Origin: Sipunculus nudus
Lineage: Eukaryota > Annelida > Sipuncula > Golfingiida > Sipunculidae
Assembly: GCA_026874595.1 (NCBI GenBank)
Contig: CM049317.1
Location: 39,952,401 to 40,016,400 of the forward strand
DNA length: 64,000 nt
Reading direction: 5' to 3'
The notes beneath the pieces are model-generated. The model saw only the letters and a list, made by a program, of their open reading frames with translations, had not been told where the DNA came from and searched no databases. The position numbers and the translations under genes were made by a program. Position 1 is the stretch's first letter. Each line of letters begins with the position of its first letter. Positions 1 through 10,675 of the stretch are shown in pieces.

Positions 1-1412
1 AATGTTGAACCATGTCTAAAAAAAATTTAAAATATTCTTGACATTTGGTCATATAGGAATCTTAGCGTACTTGGAAAAATCACAATACTGAAAACATATG
101 GTTTATCACAATTAACATATCTACTTTCAGTACTGCCTGCTCCAGATAAACAATTTCTTAATAGGCTTGAAAAGTTAATGTTCAAATTCATCTGGTCAAA
201 TAAAATTGACATAATAAATGAAAAACATTAATAGCACCATATAAATCTGGAGGTTTAAAAATGATAGATATACAAACATTTATAGTAAGTCTCAAGATAT
301 CTTGGGTCAAAAGGCTATTAGAAAAGAATCCTAATTCTGAATGGAGAAAATATGTAGTCACAATGGTCAAAGGAGGGTCATTTCTGTTTAAAGGTAATCT
401 GACCGTGAAAGACCTATTCCTGTATTTTAATCATACCAACCTATTTTGGAAAGAGGTTTTTCAGTCCTGGTGTTCATTTAATTTCACTCCGCCAGATACA
501 GAGAATGATATCATCAATCAACCAATTTGGCTGAATTCACATATCAGGGTTGATAACAAACCCATTTTCTACAAACACTGGTATGAAGCAGGTATTACCA
601 AGTTAGGTGATCTACTTGTAATTGACAGGAAAGGAAACAGATTCATCAGATATGATGATTTGCAACATATAGTAGACACAAACATTAACATTTTGCAATA
701 TATTGGGGTACTGAATGCTATCCCTCAGAAGTGGAAAGAGATCATTATAAGCAGTGATGGCTCATATAGTGATAACAGTAAAGTGATTCAGCTATTAAAA
801 TTCAATAAAATATCAAAAGTGGTGTACAGGGACCTAATTAAATCGGTTTTTGCTGAACCAAGGGTCGCTTGTAACAAATGGGCAAGAGATTTAAATATAT
901 CTGCAGAGGTCAACCAAATTTTTGAATCCTTCACAGAAATACTAAAGTTGACAACCTCAAATGACTTAAGAATGTTTCAGTTTTCTTCATTACAAAGGAT
1001 TTTGTCTACTGATAGGTTTTTATATTTAATTAAAATCAAAGACTCTGATCTCTGTACATTTTGCCAAAACCATTCTGAATCACTTGTACATTTGTTTTGG
1101 AAATGCCAGATTTCTCAAGAATTTTGGGCAGACATAAATTTATGGCTGACACGTATGTTAAACAAATCCACTTTTAATAAAGAATTTAAGACAGTGATTT
1201 TGGGTAAAAATAATGAAAATGTGTTAAACTTGGTGTTAGTAATTCTTAAGCGATATATGTATGCATGTAGATGCAAAGAAACAAATCCCAGATATACTGA
1301 AGCAATCCAGCAAGTAAAGAAAATATGTTATTTGGAAAAATGTATTGCACAGCAAAATAATTGTTTAGAAAGACATAACGAAAAATGGAAGGGGTTTTCC
1401 TTCCACTGGTGA
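1..1412 (+). pseudogene. L1/Tx1-like LINE ORF2 C-terminus, frameshifted
   Basis: This is the tail of a non-LTR retrotransposon reverse transcriptase. An open frame runs in from the left edge to a stop at 229-231 and contains a NLSVLGKITILKTYGLSQL-type thumb region followed by FIWSNK. The frame then shifts by one base near 220-230 and continues as SGGLKMIDIQTF and on through 261-1412, closing at 1412. Around residues 265-285 of the downstream frame is a zf-RVT type motif: CTFC, then HLFWKC. The upstream RT catalytic core is outside the window. The frameshift and premature stop make it inactive. It lies antisense to CCT5 in the last intron. L1/Tx1 assignment is from motif resemblance; another L1-like clade is possible. 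Confidence 0.85.
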
Positions 1413-1737
1413 TTATTAGTGGTTGTTTATATCTAGGTATCAAACTTTGAAAGACAGATCAAGAGTGAATGTTAATTGACATGTGTATTAATTATGAGGA
1501 TTCTTTATGTGTGTGTGTCCTTTTCTTTTCTCTTGATATATTGGAACTTGCTGTAAAGCAGTAAATGTTAAGAAAGCTATCGTTTACTTTAAATGTTTAT
1601 ATAACTCCGTACAACATTCCGTGCGGGTCAAATACAGACTGATTGGTTTGTAATTGTCATCATATTTGTCTTTTTTGTACTTTGTCATGTATTGTATATG
1701 TTTTCGTCTTTGTAAAAAAAAAAAAAAAAAAAAAAAA
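1..1737 (+). mobile_element. LINE 3' part with poly(A) tail
   Basis: After the ORF stop at 1412 comes about 300 bp of 3' UTR and then a run of 23 A at about 1714-1736, the usual 3' end of an L1-type element. The flank resuming at 1738 (acttgaattatcaaca) matches R5 sequence at 27367, where no LINE is present, so the LINE jumped into an older R5 copy. The 5' end and one target-site copy are beyond the left edge. Confidence 0.85.
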
Positions 1738-2515
1738 CTTGAATTATCAACATCTGAGGATAATTAATGTGTGAGATTTAAGAATTTGGCCCAGGGGTTT
1801 TTGAGAAGAAGATCTTTGTAGCCCCTGAGCTAAAATGGGCTGTTATGACATATGACTAAATTCAGCTTCCCATAACTTAGCCAAAAGTTACTGAAAAGAG
1901 ACCATTTGAACAAACTTCAGAAAGCACTACCCTAGGATCATTTCTGTGCGATATTAAACATTTTGGTTATATGGTTTCAGAGAAGAAGTTTTTTGTAGAC
2001 CTCAGTGTGATACAGGCACTGATGACCCTGTACAAAAAAGGCCAATGCAGGTGGCGCCACCAATACCTAAATTTCAGATATGACCTTTGTGACCAACATT
2101 GGCATAAAATTAGGTGATGATAGCTACAGCCGTTTCTGAGATTTAAATTTTAATATGCTTTTTTGCACAGTTAACAAAGTTCAACCTCCTGTATCTCGGC
2201 CAAAAATCTCCAAACTGGAACCATTCGAACAATTTTGAGAAAGATTGTTTTAGGGATCATTTCTGTGAAATATTAGACAATTTGGCTGGACAGTTTTCAG
2301 AGAAGAAGATTTTTAAAGCTTTTTTAGCTTTTTCCCTGTAAAATCTAAGAAAATGCAGTTAGAAAAAAAAAAAATCCGATATAGTTTTTTGGATGACTGA
2401 TTTTTTGCAAAAATATTGGTGATGCTAGCTCCTGCCATTTTTGAGACAGCTATGGTTAATGTACAGACGACGCATGACGCCGCACCATTGCATAAGCTCA
2501 CAGGTTCGCTAAAAA
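1738..2515 (+). mobile_element. R5 element, 3' portion
   Basis: This is closely similar to 27365-29138 (minus the R3 insertion there) and 50040-50612. It contains one GGTGGCGCCACC box at 2050 and ends CATAAGCTCACAGGTTCGCT followed by AAAAA at 2511-2515. The 11-mer CACAGGTTCGC at 2499-2509 is the exact reverse complement of GCGAACCTGTG at the R5 5' end (4474-4484). Confidence 0.7.
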
Positions 2516-2925
2516 GACCTCGAGTGATATATTAGGACCCAACTCTTTCAGGATTTAGTCATCGTTTCCGGAATTTCTTCTACTTTATTTGCATTGTCGA
2601 CATTCACACAGCGCGTCGTTACTTTCAGTTCCCAACAAATTTAATGTGCATCCACCGACATGCAGACACTGCAGAGATTACATGATTTAGGGAAAGTGTA
2701 CAGCAGAGGAAAATACCATAATAATTAGAGATGAACTGGCGCGCAACTTTTGAGTCCCCTTTCACACCGCCAAAACTTGTGAATGCGCGTCTTCTGATTC
2801 AAATTTATTCTGTGTTGTCTGCATTGAAAATACCCTGCAGGTGCCCCCCATGATCATGAGACCAACAGTAGTCTGAACATGCAGATGATGTCTGTAATGC
2901 AGTTAAATAAGGGAACAAGCTTTTA
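2516..2925. repeat. GC-richer dispersed segment, also at 37803-38220
   Basis: About 400 bp share clear similarity with 37803-38220, for example GGAATTTCTTCTACTTT and CAGCGCGTCGTTACTTTCAG. In the second copy the segment runs on into a hAT-like terminus (38288-38411); here it is cut off at gggaacaagc by an R1 element. It may be the subterminal part of a hAT-type transposon. No reading frame is convincing. Confidence 0.5.
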
Positions 2926-3881
2926 ACAAGTGACGCATGGGTCATGACACTCAGCCGACTGACATGTTGACAATATGTCCTTGCACAGACAACTGATTAA
3001 GATAATGTATGTGGCATCATTGTTCATGTATATTAGCTTAATTTCATCAAGACCCATAAGCACAACAAATTTGATGACAATCCAACCAGCCTTTCCTGAG
3101 GGATCTGGCAATTTGTCTGTATTTTGCATTATTTCTGAGGTGCTCAAACATACCCCAAAACTCTGAGAATATAGGTCACTGTGACCCAATTTCAGGTTTC
3201 TGGGGAGAACTTTTGAGGAACTCTCAAGATATCAAGTTAGAAGATTCTGGGCCCCATGGTTATGATTTGTGTCCTCCTTCGGTATCAAATTTTCAATTAT
3301 TCTGAGGGGTGCTTATAAGCCCCATAGCTCAGAAAATATGGGTAAGAGAGATCTTAATTCACTTTCCAAGGAGACTTTTCACAGATCTCCCTGGATGTCA
3401 AGTTTGATGATTCTAGGACCAATGGTTACAATCTGAGCCCTGTTCAGGGACGACCGCATCTTTGAAGGTCTCATAAATAGAGAAAAAAAAAGGTATTCAA
3501 ATTTTTTAAAAATTTAGTTGGTGCCACCAGTCCGCAAAAACTGATGAAACACTCCATGATGAATATGCATGCAAAGAATCAGGGTGATCAATGCAATAGT
3601 TGTTCAGATAATGGAGCTTTTGTGTCAAATGTTTAGTTATTCTGGGAGGTACTTCTAAAAACCCATAGCTCCGAGGATATAGGTAACAGAGACCTAACTT
3701 CAGGTTTCCATGGAGTTTTTTGTGGACCTCCCAGGATGTCAATAAAGAAGATTCCAGGTCAAATAGTTATGATTTGTGCCCTGTTAACGGACAGATGGCC
3801 GGATGGTCCGACGGCAGGACAGACAACGGACACAGGGTGATCGCTGTAGCTCAGATGACTTACAGTCAACTGAGCTAAAAA
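2926..3881 (+). mobile_element. R1 element, complete, with about 340-bp tandem core
   Basis: The 5' end is ACAAG, then a one-off version of the palindrome GACCCATGGGTC. Core units of about 340 bp recur at the CCCATAGCTC motif (3318 and 3660). An ACGG-like stretch at 3797-3830 precedes the 3' hairpin (3848-3876) and CTAAAAA ending at 3881. The layout recalls bivalve 'pearl' elements: inverted ends, tandem core, ACGG microsatellite. That identity is inferred from structure only. Confidence 0.75.
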
Positions 3882-3900
3882 CTTACATTAAACCACTCAC

Positions 3901-4081
3901 CATTTGTGCTCTTTTGTAAACAGTCAATACCCAGACGTGGGTTACTGTCTTTGACCTGTGATGATTTAACTTCTGCTAGGGTATGTATTGCCGGCAAGCC
4001 AGAATTCTCTGCCAGTGCCAACGGTATACTCTCCAAAGCTTCAGAGAAAGCTCGCACAGCATACTGCTCCAATGTGGAGAT
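3901..4081 (-). CDS. CCT5: CCT5 internal exon (fifth seen): C-terminal equatorial domain
   Basis: The exon encodes 60 residues plus one base, from [20 protein letters not shown] through [20 protein letters not shown] to [31 protein letters not shown] and the NPxLGID motif are standard for the C-terminal equatorial domain of CCT5. The acceptor is acatctcag. The donor is AATG|GTGAGT, leaving a phase 1 split codon for the last exon, which in relatives encodes about 35 residues ending near KMILKIDDIR. I could not find that exon to the left, so the final intron is at least 3.9 kb. An R1 element ends at 3881, only 19 bp from this donor site. Confidence 0.96.
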
Positions 4082-4230
4082 CTGAGATGTAAAAAAATAA
4101 GGAGATTTAAAACATGGGCAGTATACTGCAATGGTGTAGACATGAGATGTCAAAAAATTAAGGAGATTGAGCATGGACAGCAGGGCCATATTAAAAAAAA
4201 AATTTGTTTCCTGTTCACAGGGTGAGCTAA

Positions 4231-4453
4231 ACAAGGGACCCATGGGTCACTGTGCTCAGCTGAAGCTGACCTTGAAGGTAACAAGTGGCCCATGGGCCAT
4301 GATGCTCAGCTGAATTCAAGGAACTTTGAACAAGACCAAAAAGACTGCCAGAGTGCAAAGAAATCATGAATTTTGTGAATAGTCCTTAGAAATGGGTTAC
4401 AGTGGGCTTTTTGACAGATGACCACTTCATTTGAAGGTCTCATAAATAGAAAA
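4231..4453 (+). mobile_element. Two stacked R1 5' ends
   Basis: ACAAG starts at 4231 and again at 4281, each followed by a palindrome (GACCCATGGGTC, then GGCCCATGGGCC) and a GCTCAGCTG tract. The first directly abuts a GTGAGCTAA remnant of another R1 3' end. No matching 3' ends follow, so both are truncated. Confidence 0.65.
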
Positions 4454-4629
4454 ACAAGGCCTACAGGCCTAATGCGAACCTGTGCATTGGGAAATACACA
4501 AGGTATAATGCTTCAATGCTGGACCATTACTTCCCATGTATATGAACAATGCAGGTACTAAAAATTTTGAATAAGAAACAATTACACAAACATCACTGCT
4601 GAAATTCTGGCATGGGTGCACACAACACA
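4454..4629 (+). mobile_element. R5 5' end fragment
   Basis: ACAAG at 4454 overlaps a perfect hairpin, AGGCCT-AC-AGGCCT (4457-4470), then GCGAACCTGTG (4474-4484), which pairs with the R5 3' end. Related 5' ends lie at 22859 and 47849. An R1 copy starting at 4630 interrupts it. Confidence 0.65.
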
Positions 4630-5432
4630 ACTAGGGACCCATGGGTCTCAACGCTCAGCAGAATTTGTCTATAAGGATATTTTTAAAGAAATTTTTCAGA
4701 ATGACAGTCCTGTGACCTTAACCAATGACCTTGTGACCAAAAAATCTTAGAACTTAATATCCTTGAACTTGCAGCATTAGGATTATTGTAACAATCTTTT
4801 AAAAAGTGACCTTGACCTCTGACCAGATAACCTATAATTCTACAGGTTTCCTTACTTTAGGCAAGTAAGCCATGTGTGAACGTTGGGAAGTTCAGGATGA
4901 AAAGTTTGATTTACAGTGCATCCACAATCTTTTTAAAGATGTGGCTCCTGTGACCTTCAACTTAGATCGCTGGACCCTGGTAATCAAAATGAATTTACTT
5001 ATGTGGTTGGTCATTATTAAATCAAGTTTGAAGCCAGTTTTTATTTTTAGTAAATAAATAGAAAAATATTTGTTAAAATAGAAAAATACAGTCGGCGCCA
5101 CCATGTTTCAGGAACTGACAAAACTAGTCATGGTCAATATTCAAGGCAAGATTCATTACAAACCATGCATTAATTATCAAGATATTGGAGGTTTTCTTAC
5201 TCTTCTGGGGGGTACTTTCAAGCCCCGTAGCTCAAAGGATATAGGTCGCAGTGATCTAATTTCAGGTTTTCAAGGAGATTTTTTATTGACCTCCCTGGAT
5301 TATCACTCAGAAGTTTCTAGGACCAGCTGTTACGATTAGTGCCCTGCTAATGGACGGCCAGATATCCATATGGACGACGGACAAAGCGCCATTCCTACAC
5401 CTCAGTTGACTTACAGTCAGCTGAGCTAAAAA
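4630..5432 (+). mobile_element. R1 element, complete, about 0.8 kb
   Basis: It starts ACTAGGGACCCATGGGTC and ends with GTCAGCTGAGCTAAAAA at 5432, preceded by an ACGGACAAAG tract. The interior has TGTGACCTTAACC-type repeats and a weak form of the palindromic box near 5091. It shows that ACTAG and ACAAG are interchangeable starts of R1. Confidence 0.7.
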
Positions 5433-6290
5433 TGATTGTAGCTTGCACCACCAGTCTTGTATACAACAAAGCTATAAGAGATATATACATATGCTCAAGT
5501 TCAGACTGATATATCAAACCCCTCCTGAGTGATAAGCAGGGACACACTGTGCAAAAATTATTGTAGGTGGCACCACCAGTCTTGTATACGACAAAGCTAT
5601 TCGATAGGTATAAATATGCCCAATTTCAGGATGATATATCAAATCCCTTTATAGAAATAAGCAGGCACAAAAGTCACACATTGTGCAAAAGCAATTGTAG
5701 GTTGTGACACCTGTCTTGTGAACGAGAAACCCATCAAAGACGCATAGACAGGTCAAAATATCAGGCCAATACATCAAACTTACCTTAAGTCTGATGCATG
5801 GGGCTGACCAAGCTTAGGTGAGAAAGGCAGTTACCCCGAGTGAACTGTGACAAATTTGCTTGCTCAGGCTACTGCACTGAGTGAACTCATGACCTGCACC
5901 TGGCTGGACTGGGTGAACTTTTGACCTGTACCTGGCTGCACTGAGTGAACTCTTGACCTGTTGCCTAATCTGACACAGTTGGCAGTCTGTCAAAGCTATA
6001 AATAGACTGGCTCCACATGCAGCCCTGAGAGACATGACACCCATGAGGTGATCACATGGTGCCCATAAAGTGTTCACATGTCACCCGTGAGGTGATCACA
6101 TGACTTGTGCTTGGCTGCACTGATTGAATTCTTGACCTATATCTGGCTGCACTGAATGAACTCTTAATCTTTTGCCAAATCTTAATCAGTTGGCAGTTTC
6201 TCAACCTATTTAAAGATACAGACACAATCTTGGCCTGTTGGTAAATCTGTTTACACATACTGAAAGACTTTGGCTAAAATGCATTTTTCA
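5433..6290. repeat. Tandem repeat about 135 bp plus 32-bp minisatellite
   Basis: Units of about 135 bp carry the CACCACCAGTCTTGTATAC motif. From 5870 to 6170 a short unit of about 32 bp (GTGAACTCTTGACCTG...) repeats with drift. The same composite recurs at 23560-24110 and 32890-33200, so it is a dispersed module and not a local satellite. Confidence 0.65.
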
Positions 6291-7125
6291 AGCTGACATA
6301 TTCATAAACTTTTTATCAAAATATCATGAATAATAAAAGATGCAGTCCTTTCATTGTTACAGGTCCAATAATTCTGCCAAAAATCATTCAAGTAAACTTT
6401 AACAAAGGCCACCTACAAATAATTTTTGTGCAAAATTACAGAAGTTATAATTGAAACAATAATTTTGTAGAAGAACAGTTTTACAGTCCTCAGTTTGAAA
6501 TAGACATAATAATGGCCATAAGACCAACATAAGCTTTTCTGATATGATTGAAAGAACCATGATCTGGGATAATTCTTTTGAAAAATTGAACGATTCAAAT
6601 TGACAGTTTCATCATAAACATTTTAAGCTGAGAGAGGCTAAAATTATGAGGTTTTTGCCCATAAAAAAAACAGGTCAATGTAGGTGGCACCACAAAATCT
6701 GCAACTTCAAATATGAGCCATGTGACCAACATTTGCACAAAACGTGGTAATCCAAGCTTCTGTCATATCTGAGATTCCTATGTCAGTATGCTTACTTGGC
6801 CAAATGACTGTTCAAATTCATGTTACTCCAATAAAATTCATCAAATGCAAACCATTTGAACAAACTTGTGAGGGCTTGCCTCTGGGATCATATCTGTAAA
6901 ATATTGAACAATTTGGCTGGACCATTTATGAGAAGAAGACTTTTAAAGGTTTTTCAGCTTTTTCCCTATAAAATCTAAGTAAATGCAGATAGCAAAAAAA
7001 TAAGCTGAATCCCACAACATTTGATATGTGACAGATTATTGCATAAAATCTGGGGATGGTAGCTCCTGCTACTTCTGGGAAATTATGGGTTAATGTACAG
7101 ATGACCAATGACCCCGTACAAAAAA
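6291..7125 (+). repeat. R5-like body, degenerate
   Basis: Phrases such as GGTGGCACCACAAAATC (near 6684) and ATTTGGCTGGACC followed by TTTTCAGCTTTTTCCC match the R5 bodies at 2200-2350 and 27880-27960. A decayed 3' end (ACCCCGTACAAAAAA) runs directly into an R1 5' end at 7126. I see no gene. Confidence 0.55.
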
Positions 7126-8479
7126 ACAAGGGACCCATGGGTCACAGCGCTCAGCTGATCATGATTGGACTATAAATGTATCACCGTTGTGATACTATAT
7201 TGAGTAGATAAAGCTTATGAATATCATGGTCATGTTGGGCTTTTATAAAGGAATATAATGTAATATGTGAGTAAATCATAAATGATATAACCTGACTGAT
7301 GGATTAATATGGAGTAAAATATAGTGGCTTATTTTTTATTTATTTGGGAGGGGTAAAAAAAAGCAATTTATTTGAGCAAATATGAATGCAATGACAGTAA
7401 ACTAAGCAGTGGTATAATGATGATAAGGCTATTTGTTGAAGGATCTATAGTGTATGGAAAACTGCAAGATTTCAATTTGACAAATACAAGGTTATGATTA
7501 CTATGCTGATGAGGGGATTAATGAATTTGTGACTGTATTACATGATATCTTGACAAGATCGGTCTTGACAAGGTACATTATTTTGATGCCCCTCACGTCT
7601 ACATATTACACAATATTGACATAACTTCTGGCATGTACATAGGTACCTATGGACAAATGGTCAACAGTACTGAACCACCTGGAAGGTTAAAATCTTAAAA
7701 ATATGATGAAATGTAGATAAGGTTTGAGAGGAAGAGGTAATCTGGGCCATGGTTGGTTGATATGATTGAAGAAAATGTTGCAAATAATATTTGAAATCTG
7801 ACCATGCCTTTCCATTGGTTACCTTTTTGATAACAGTTTACACATTTGTCTGATGAGATCCAATTTATTTGGTAAACCTTTTTTATCAATTTTATGATAT
7901 GTATACAGTTGTGATAACGTCCTCCACTCCACAGGTGCAATGACTTGATTGGGGGGGGGGGGGGGGGGGGGGGTTGCTGTGTTATGATCAGAGTTAAAAC
8001 GCCTCTGTCTCTCTGTAGATATTTTCTTTAATTATTAAATTTTATGCTATAGCCAAAGAACTATTGTTCACAGTGCCAAGGAGCAAAGCCTCAGTGGGAT
8101 GAAGAAGGGGATGGTGAGAGTTACAACACCCTTGCATATACATACAGGATAAGAAATTTAATTCACCAGTGCTTATAAAAAAAAAAGATTATTCACGAAC
8201 ATTAAATATTTAAAACAGGCAGAAAAATGGAGAAACAAAGCAAATCATTTTTTTCCCCATTCTACTGAGCCAAGAAAAAAATAACAATATTAGCATTTAT
8301 TCCTTTTTTTCATTACATAATTTTAATTCAGGTTTACGAATGTTACTATAAATTTACAGTATAACATACATGTGACTGTGAATATTTCAGTTGATTCACA
8401 TTTCTTAATTGCATCAACACTTATAGCTAATGTATCTAGTTTATACTCAGTTTAAACTCAGCAACAACAGGTACTACAG
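7126..8479 (+). mobile_element. R1 5' end and AT-rich body, includes poly-G
   Basis: ACAAGGGACCCATGGGTCAC starts at 7126. Part of the body (7725-7900) is similar to 62240-62480, which lies behind another R1 5' end at 62161. An uninterrupted G run of about 22 sits at 7951-7972. No R1 3' end follows before the LINE at about 8480. No host gene is seen. Confidence 0.5.
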
Positions 8480-9419
8480 ACAGAGAGAGCATTTGGTATT
8501 ATTAAAACATTTCATAGAAAAAGTAGTCACTTAACAATGAAACAATTATTTTTTTTGTTTGATTGTTTAATTAAACCAATATTGCTGTATGGGTCTGAAT
8601 TATGGGGTTATGAGAGGAGTGAGATTATAGAAAGAGTTCAGTATAAATTTTGTAAATATGTCATGAAATTAAGTTCATCTACATCTAATTTAGCTGTATT
8701 AGGGGAATGTGGTAGATATCCATTGTATGTTAATCAAGTAATCAAATGTATTCAGTACTGGGTTAAATTAATCAGATATTCAGATTCTAGGTACCCAAAG
8801 CACATTTTACAATATGTTGTATAAAATGGATGAAAAGGGAAACATAACATGGGCAACACAAATTAAACATATACTTTTTAGTGCAGGATTTGGATATGTA
8901 TGGATGGCACAAGATGTAGGGGACTCAAATTTATTTATACAAGGATTAAAATTAAGAATAAGGGATATGGTTATGCAAAACTGGTATAGTGATGTTAAGA
9001 AAAGTAGTAAATTTGAACTATAAAGTAGTTTGAAATCAATGATTACTTTAGAAAAATTTCTTATTTGTGTACCAAATAAAAAATATAGACAGGCATTAGC
9101 TCAATTAAGATGCTCAAATCATAACTTGCTAATAGAGAAGTGTAGACACATTAATATGGATAAAGAAGAGAGAGTATGTCAGTATTGTATTAACTATGGT
9201 ATAAATGAGATAGAAGATGAATATCACTTTTTGTTAAGATGTTTAATGTATGATTTAAGAGAAACATATTTGAACAAAACATGTCATAATGCATCAATTG
9301 AAAATTTGTTACATATACTTAAGTCTGACAATAAAATAGAGATTTGTAAATTAGCAGCATACACTTACCATGCCTTAGGAAGAGGGAAGCAACTATTTAG
9401 GTATAAAGTCAGTAATTAA
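8480..9419 (+). pseudogene. LINE reverse transcriptase C-terminal tail, broken
   Basis: Three overlapping or adjacent frames form one decayed LINE tail. The first (8537-8824) holds LIKPILLYGSELWG, a typical RT thumb motif. The next (from 8814) is in another frame, and after a stop at 9021-9023 the same frame continues at 9030-9419 with CQYC and EYHFLLRC, a CxxC...HxxxxC knuckle. One frameshift and one internal stop therefore separate it from an intact frame. The catalytic YxDD part is missing, so it is 5'-truncated, as is common for LINEs. It ends flush against the start of R2 at 9420 with no poly(A). I cannot assign the clade. Confidence 0.75.
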
Positions 9420-9599
9420 ACTAGACATTTCTTGGCACCGCAGGTGCTAGAGTATCCCCAGACATAGTAGGCCCCCCCCTTTAAGAATAGACCCCCATTT
9501 TTAGCAGCATATACTGACACTTGGCATATTTATTGTTTCTTCCATCTAACAATCCACCATCTTGTTGAAGATGTTGGTCCTGTGACCTTGATCTTTTTA

Positions 9600-10660
9600 A
9601 AGATGTGTCTTGTGACCTTGACCTTTGACCTCATGACCCCAAAATCAATTCGGGTCTTGATTTTCCAAAGGGACATATGCAAGTCAAGTTTGAAATCTAT
9701 ACATCAATAAAGCAGGAATTATCATCCAGAAACTAATTTTTGGACAGATGGCTCCTGTGACCTTCACCTTTGACCATGTGACCTCAAAATTTATAGTGTT
9801 CTTCCTCTCTTGGCAGGAGAACTATATGTGCAAGATGAAAGATCTGAGATAAAATGTTTGGCTGAAAATGGATCCACATCTTTTTAAAGATGTGTCCTGT
9901 GACCTTGACCTTAGACCTCATGACCCCAAAATCAATTTTGGTCTTGCTTTTCCAATGGGACATATACAAGTCAAGTTTGAAATCCATACATCAATAAAAG
10001 CAGGAATTATCATCCAGAAACTAATTTTTGGACAGATGGCTCCTGTGACCTTCACCTTTGACCTTGTGACCTCAAAACTGATAGGGTTCTTCCTCTCTTG
10101 GTAGGTGAACTATATGTGCAAGATGAAATTTCTGAGATGAAATGTTTGGCTGAAAATGCATCCACAATCTTTTTAAAGATGTGTCCTGTGACCTTGACCT
10201 TTGACCTCATGACCCCAAAATCAATTTGGGTCTTGATTTTCCAATGGGACATATACAAGTCAAGTTTGAAATCCATACATCAATAAAAGCAGGAATTATC
10301 ATCCAGGAACTAATTTTTGGACAGATGGCTCCTGTGACCTTCACCTTTGACCTTGTGACCTCAAAACTGACAGGGGTCTTCCTCTATTGGCAGATGACTC
10401 ATATGTGCAAGATAAAAGGTCTGAGATGAAATGTTTGGCTGAAAATGCATCCACAATCTTTTTAAAGATGTGTCCTGTGACCTTGACCTTTGACCTCATG
10501 ACCCCAAAATCAATTGGAGTCTTGCTTTTTCAATGGGACATATATAAGTCAAGTTTGAAATCAAAACATCAATAAAAGCAGGAATTATCATCCAGAAACT
10601 AATTTTTGGACAGATAGCTCCTGTGGCCTTGACCTTTGACCTTGTGACCCCAAAATTTAT
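9600..10660 (+). repeat. R2 tandem core, period about 288 bp
   Basis: The marker GATGTGTCCTGTGACC recurs at about 9886, 10179 and 10468. Each unit also contains CAAGTCAAGTTTGAAATCC and GGACAGATGGCTCCTGTGACC. Small open frames repeating from unit to unit are by-products of the repeat: the period is not consistently a multiple of three. Confidence 0.8.
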
Positions 10661-10675
10661 ATGGATCATCCACTA

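Noticed and set aside
1..3900. Search for the last CCT5 exon (KMILKIDDIR-like end)
   Set aside because: No minus-strand match to the expected C-terminus between the left edge and 3900; this stretch is LINE, R5 and R1.
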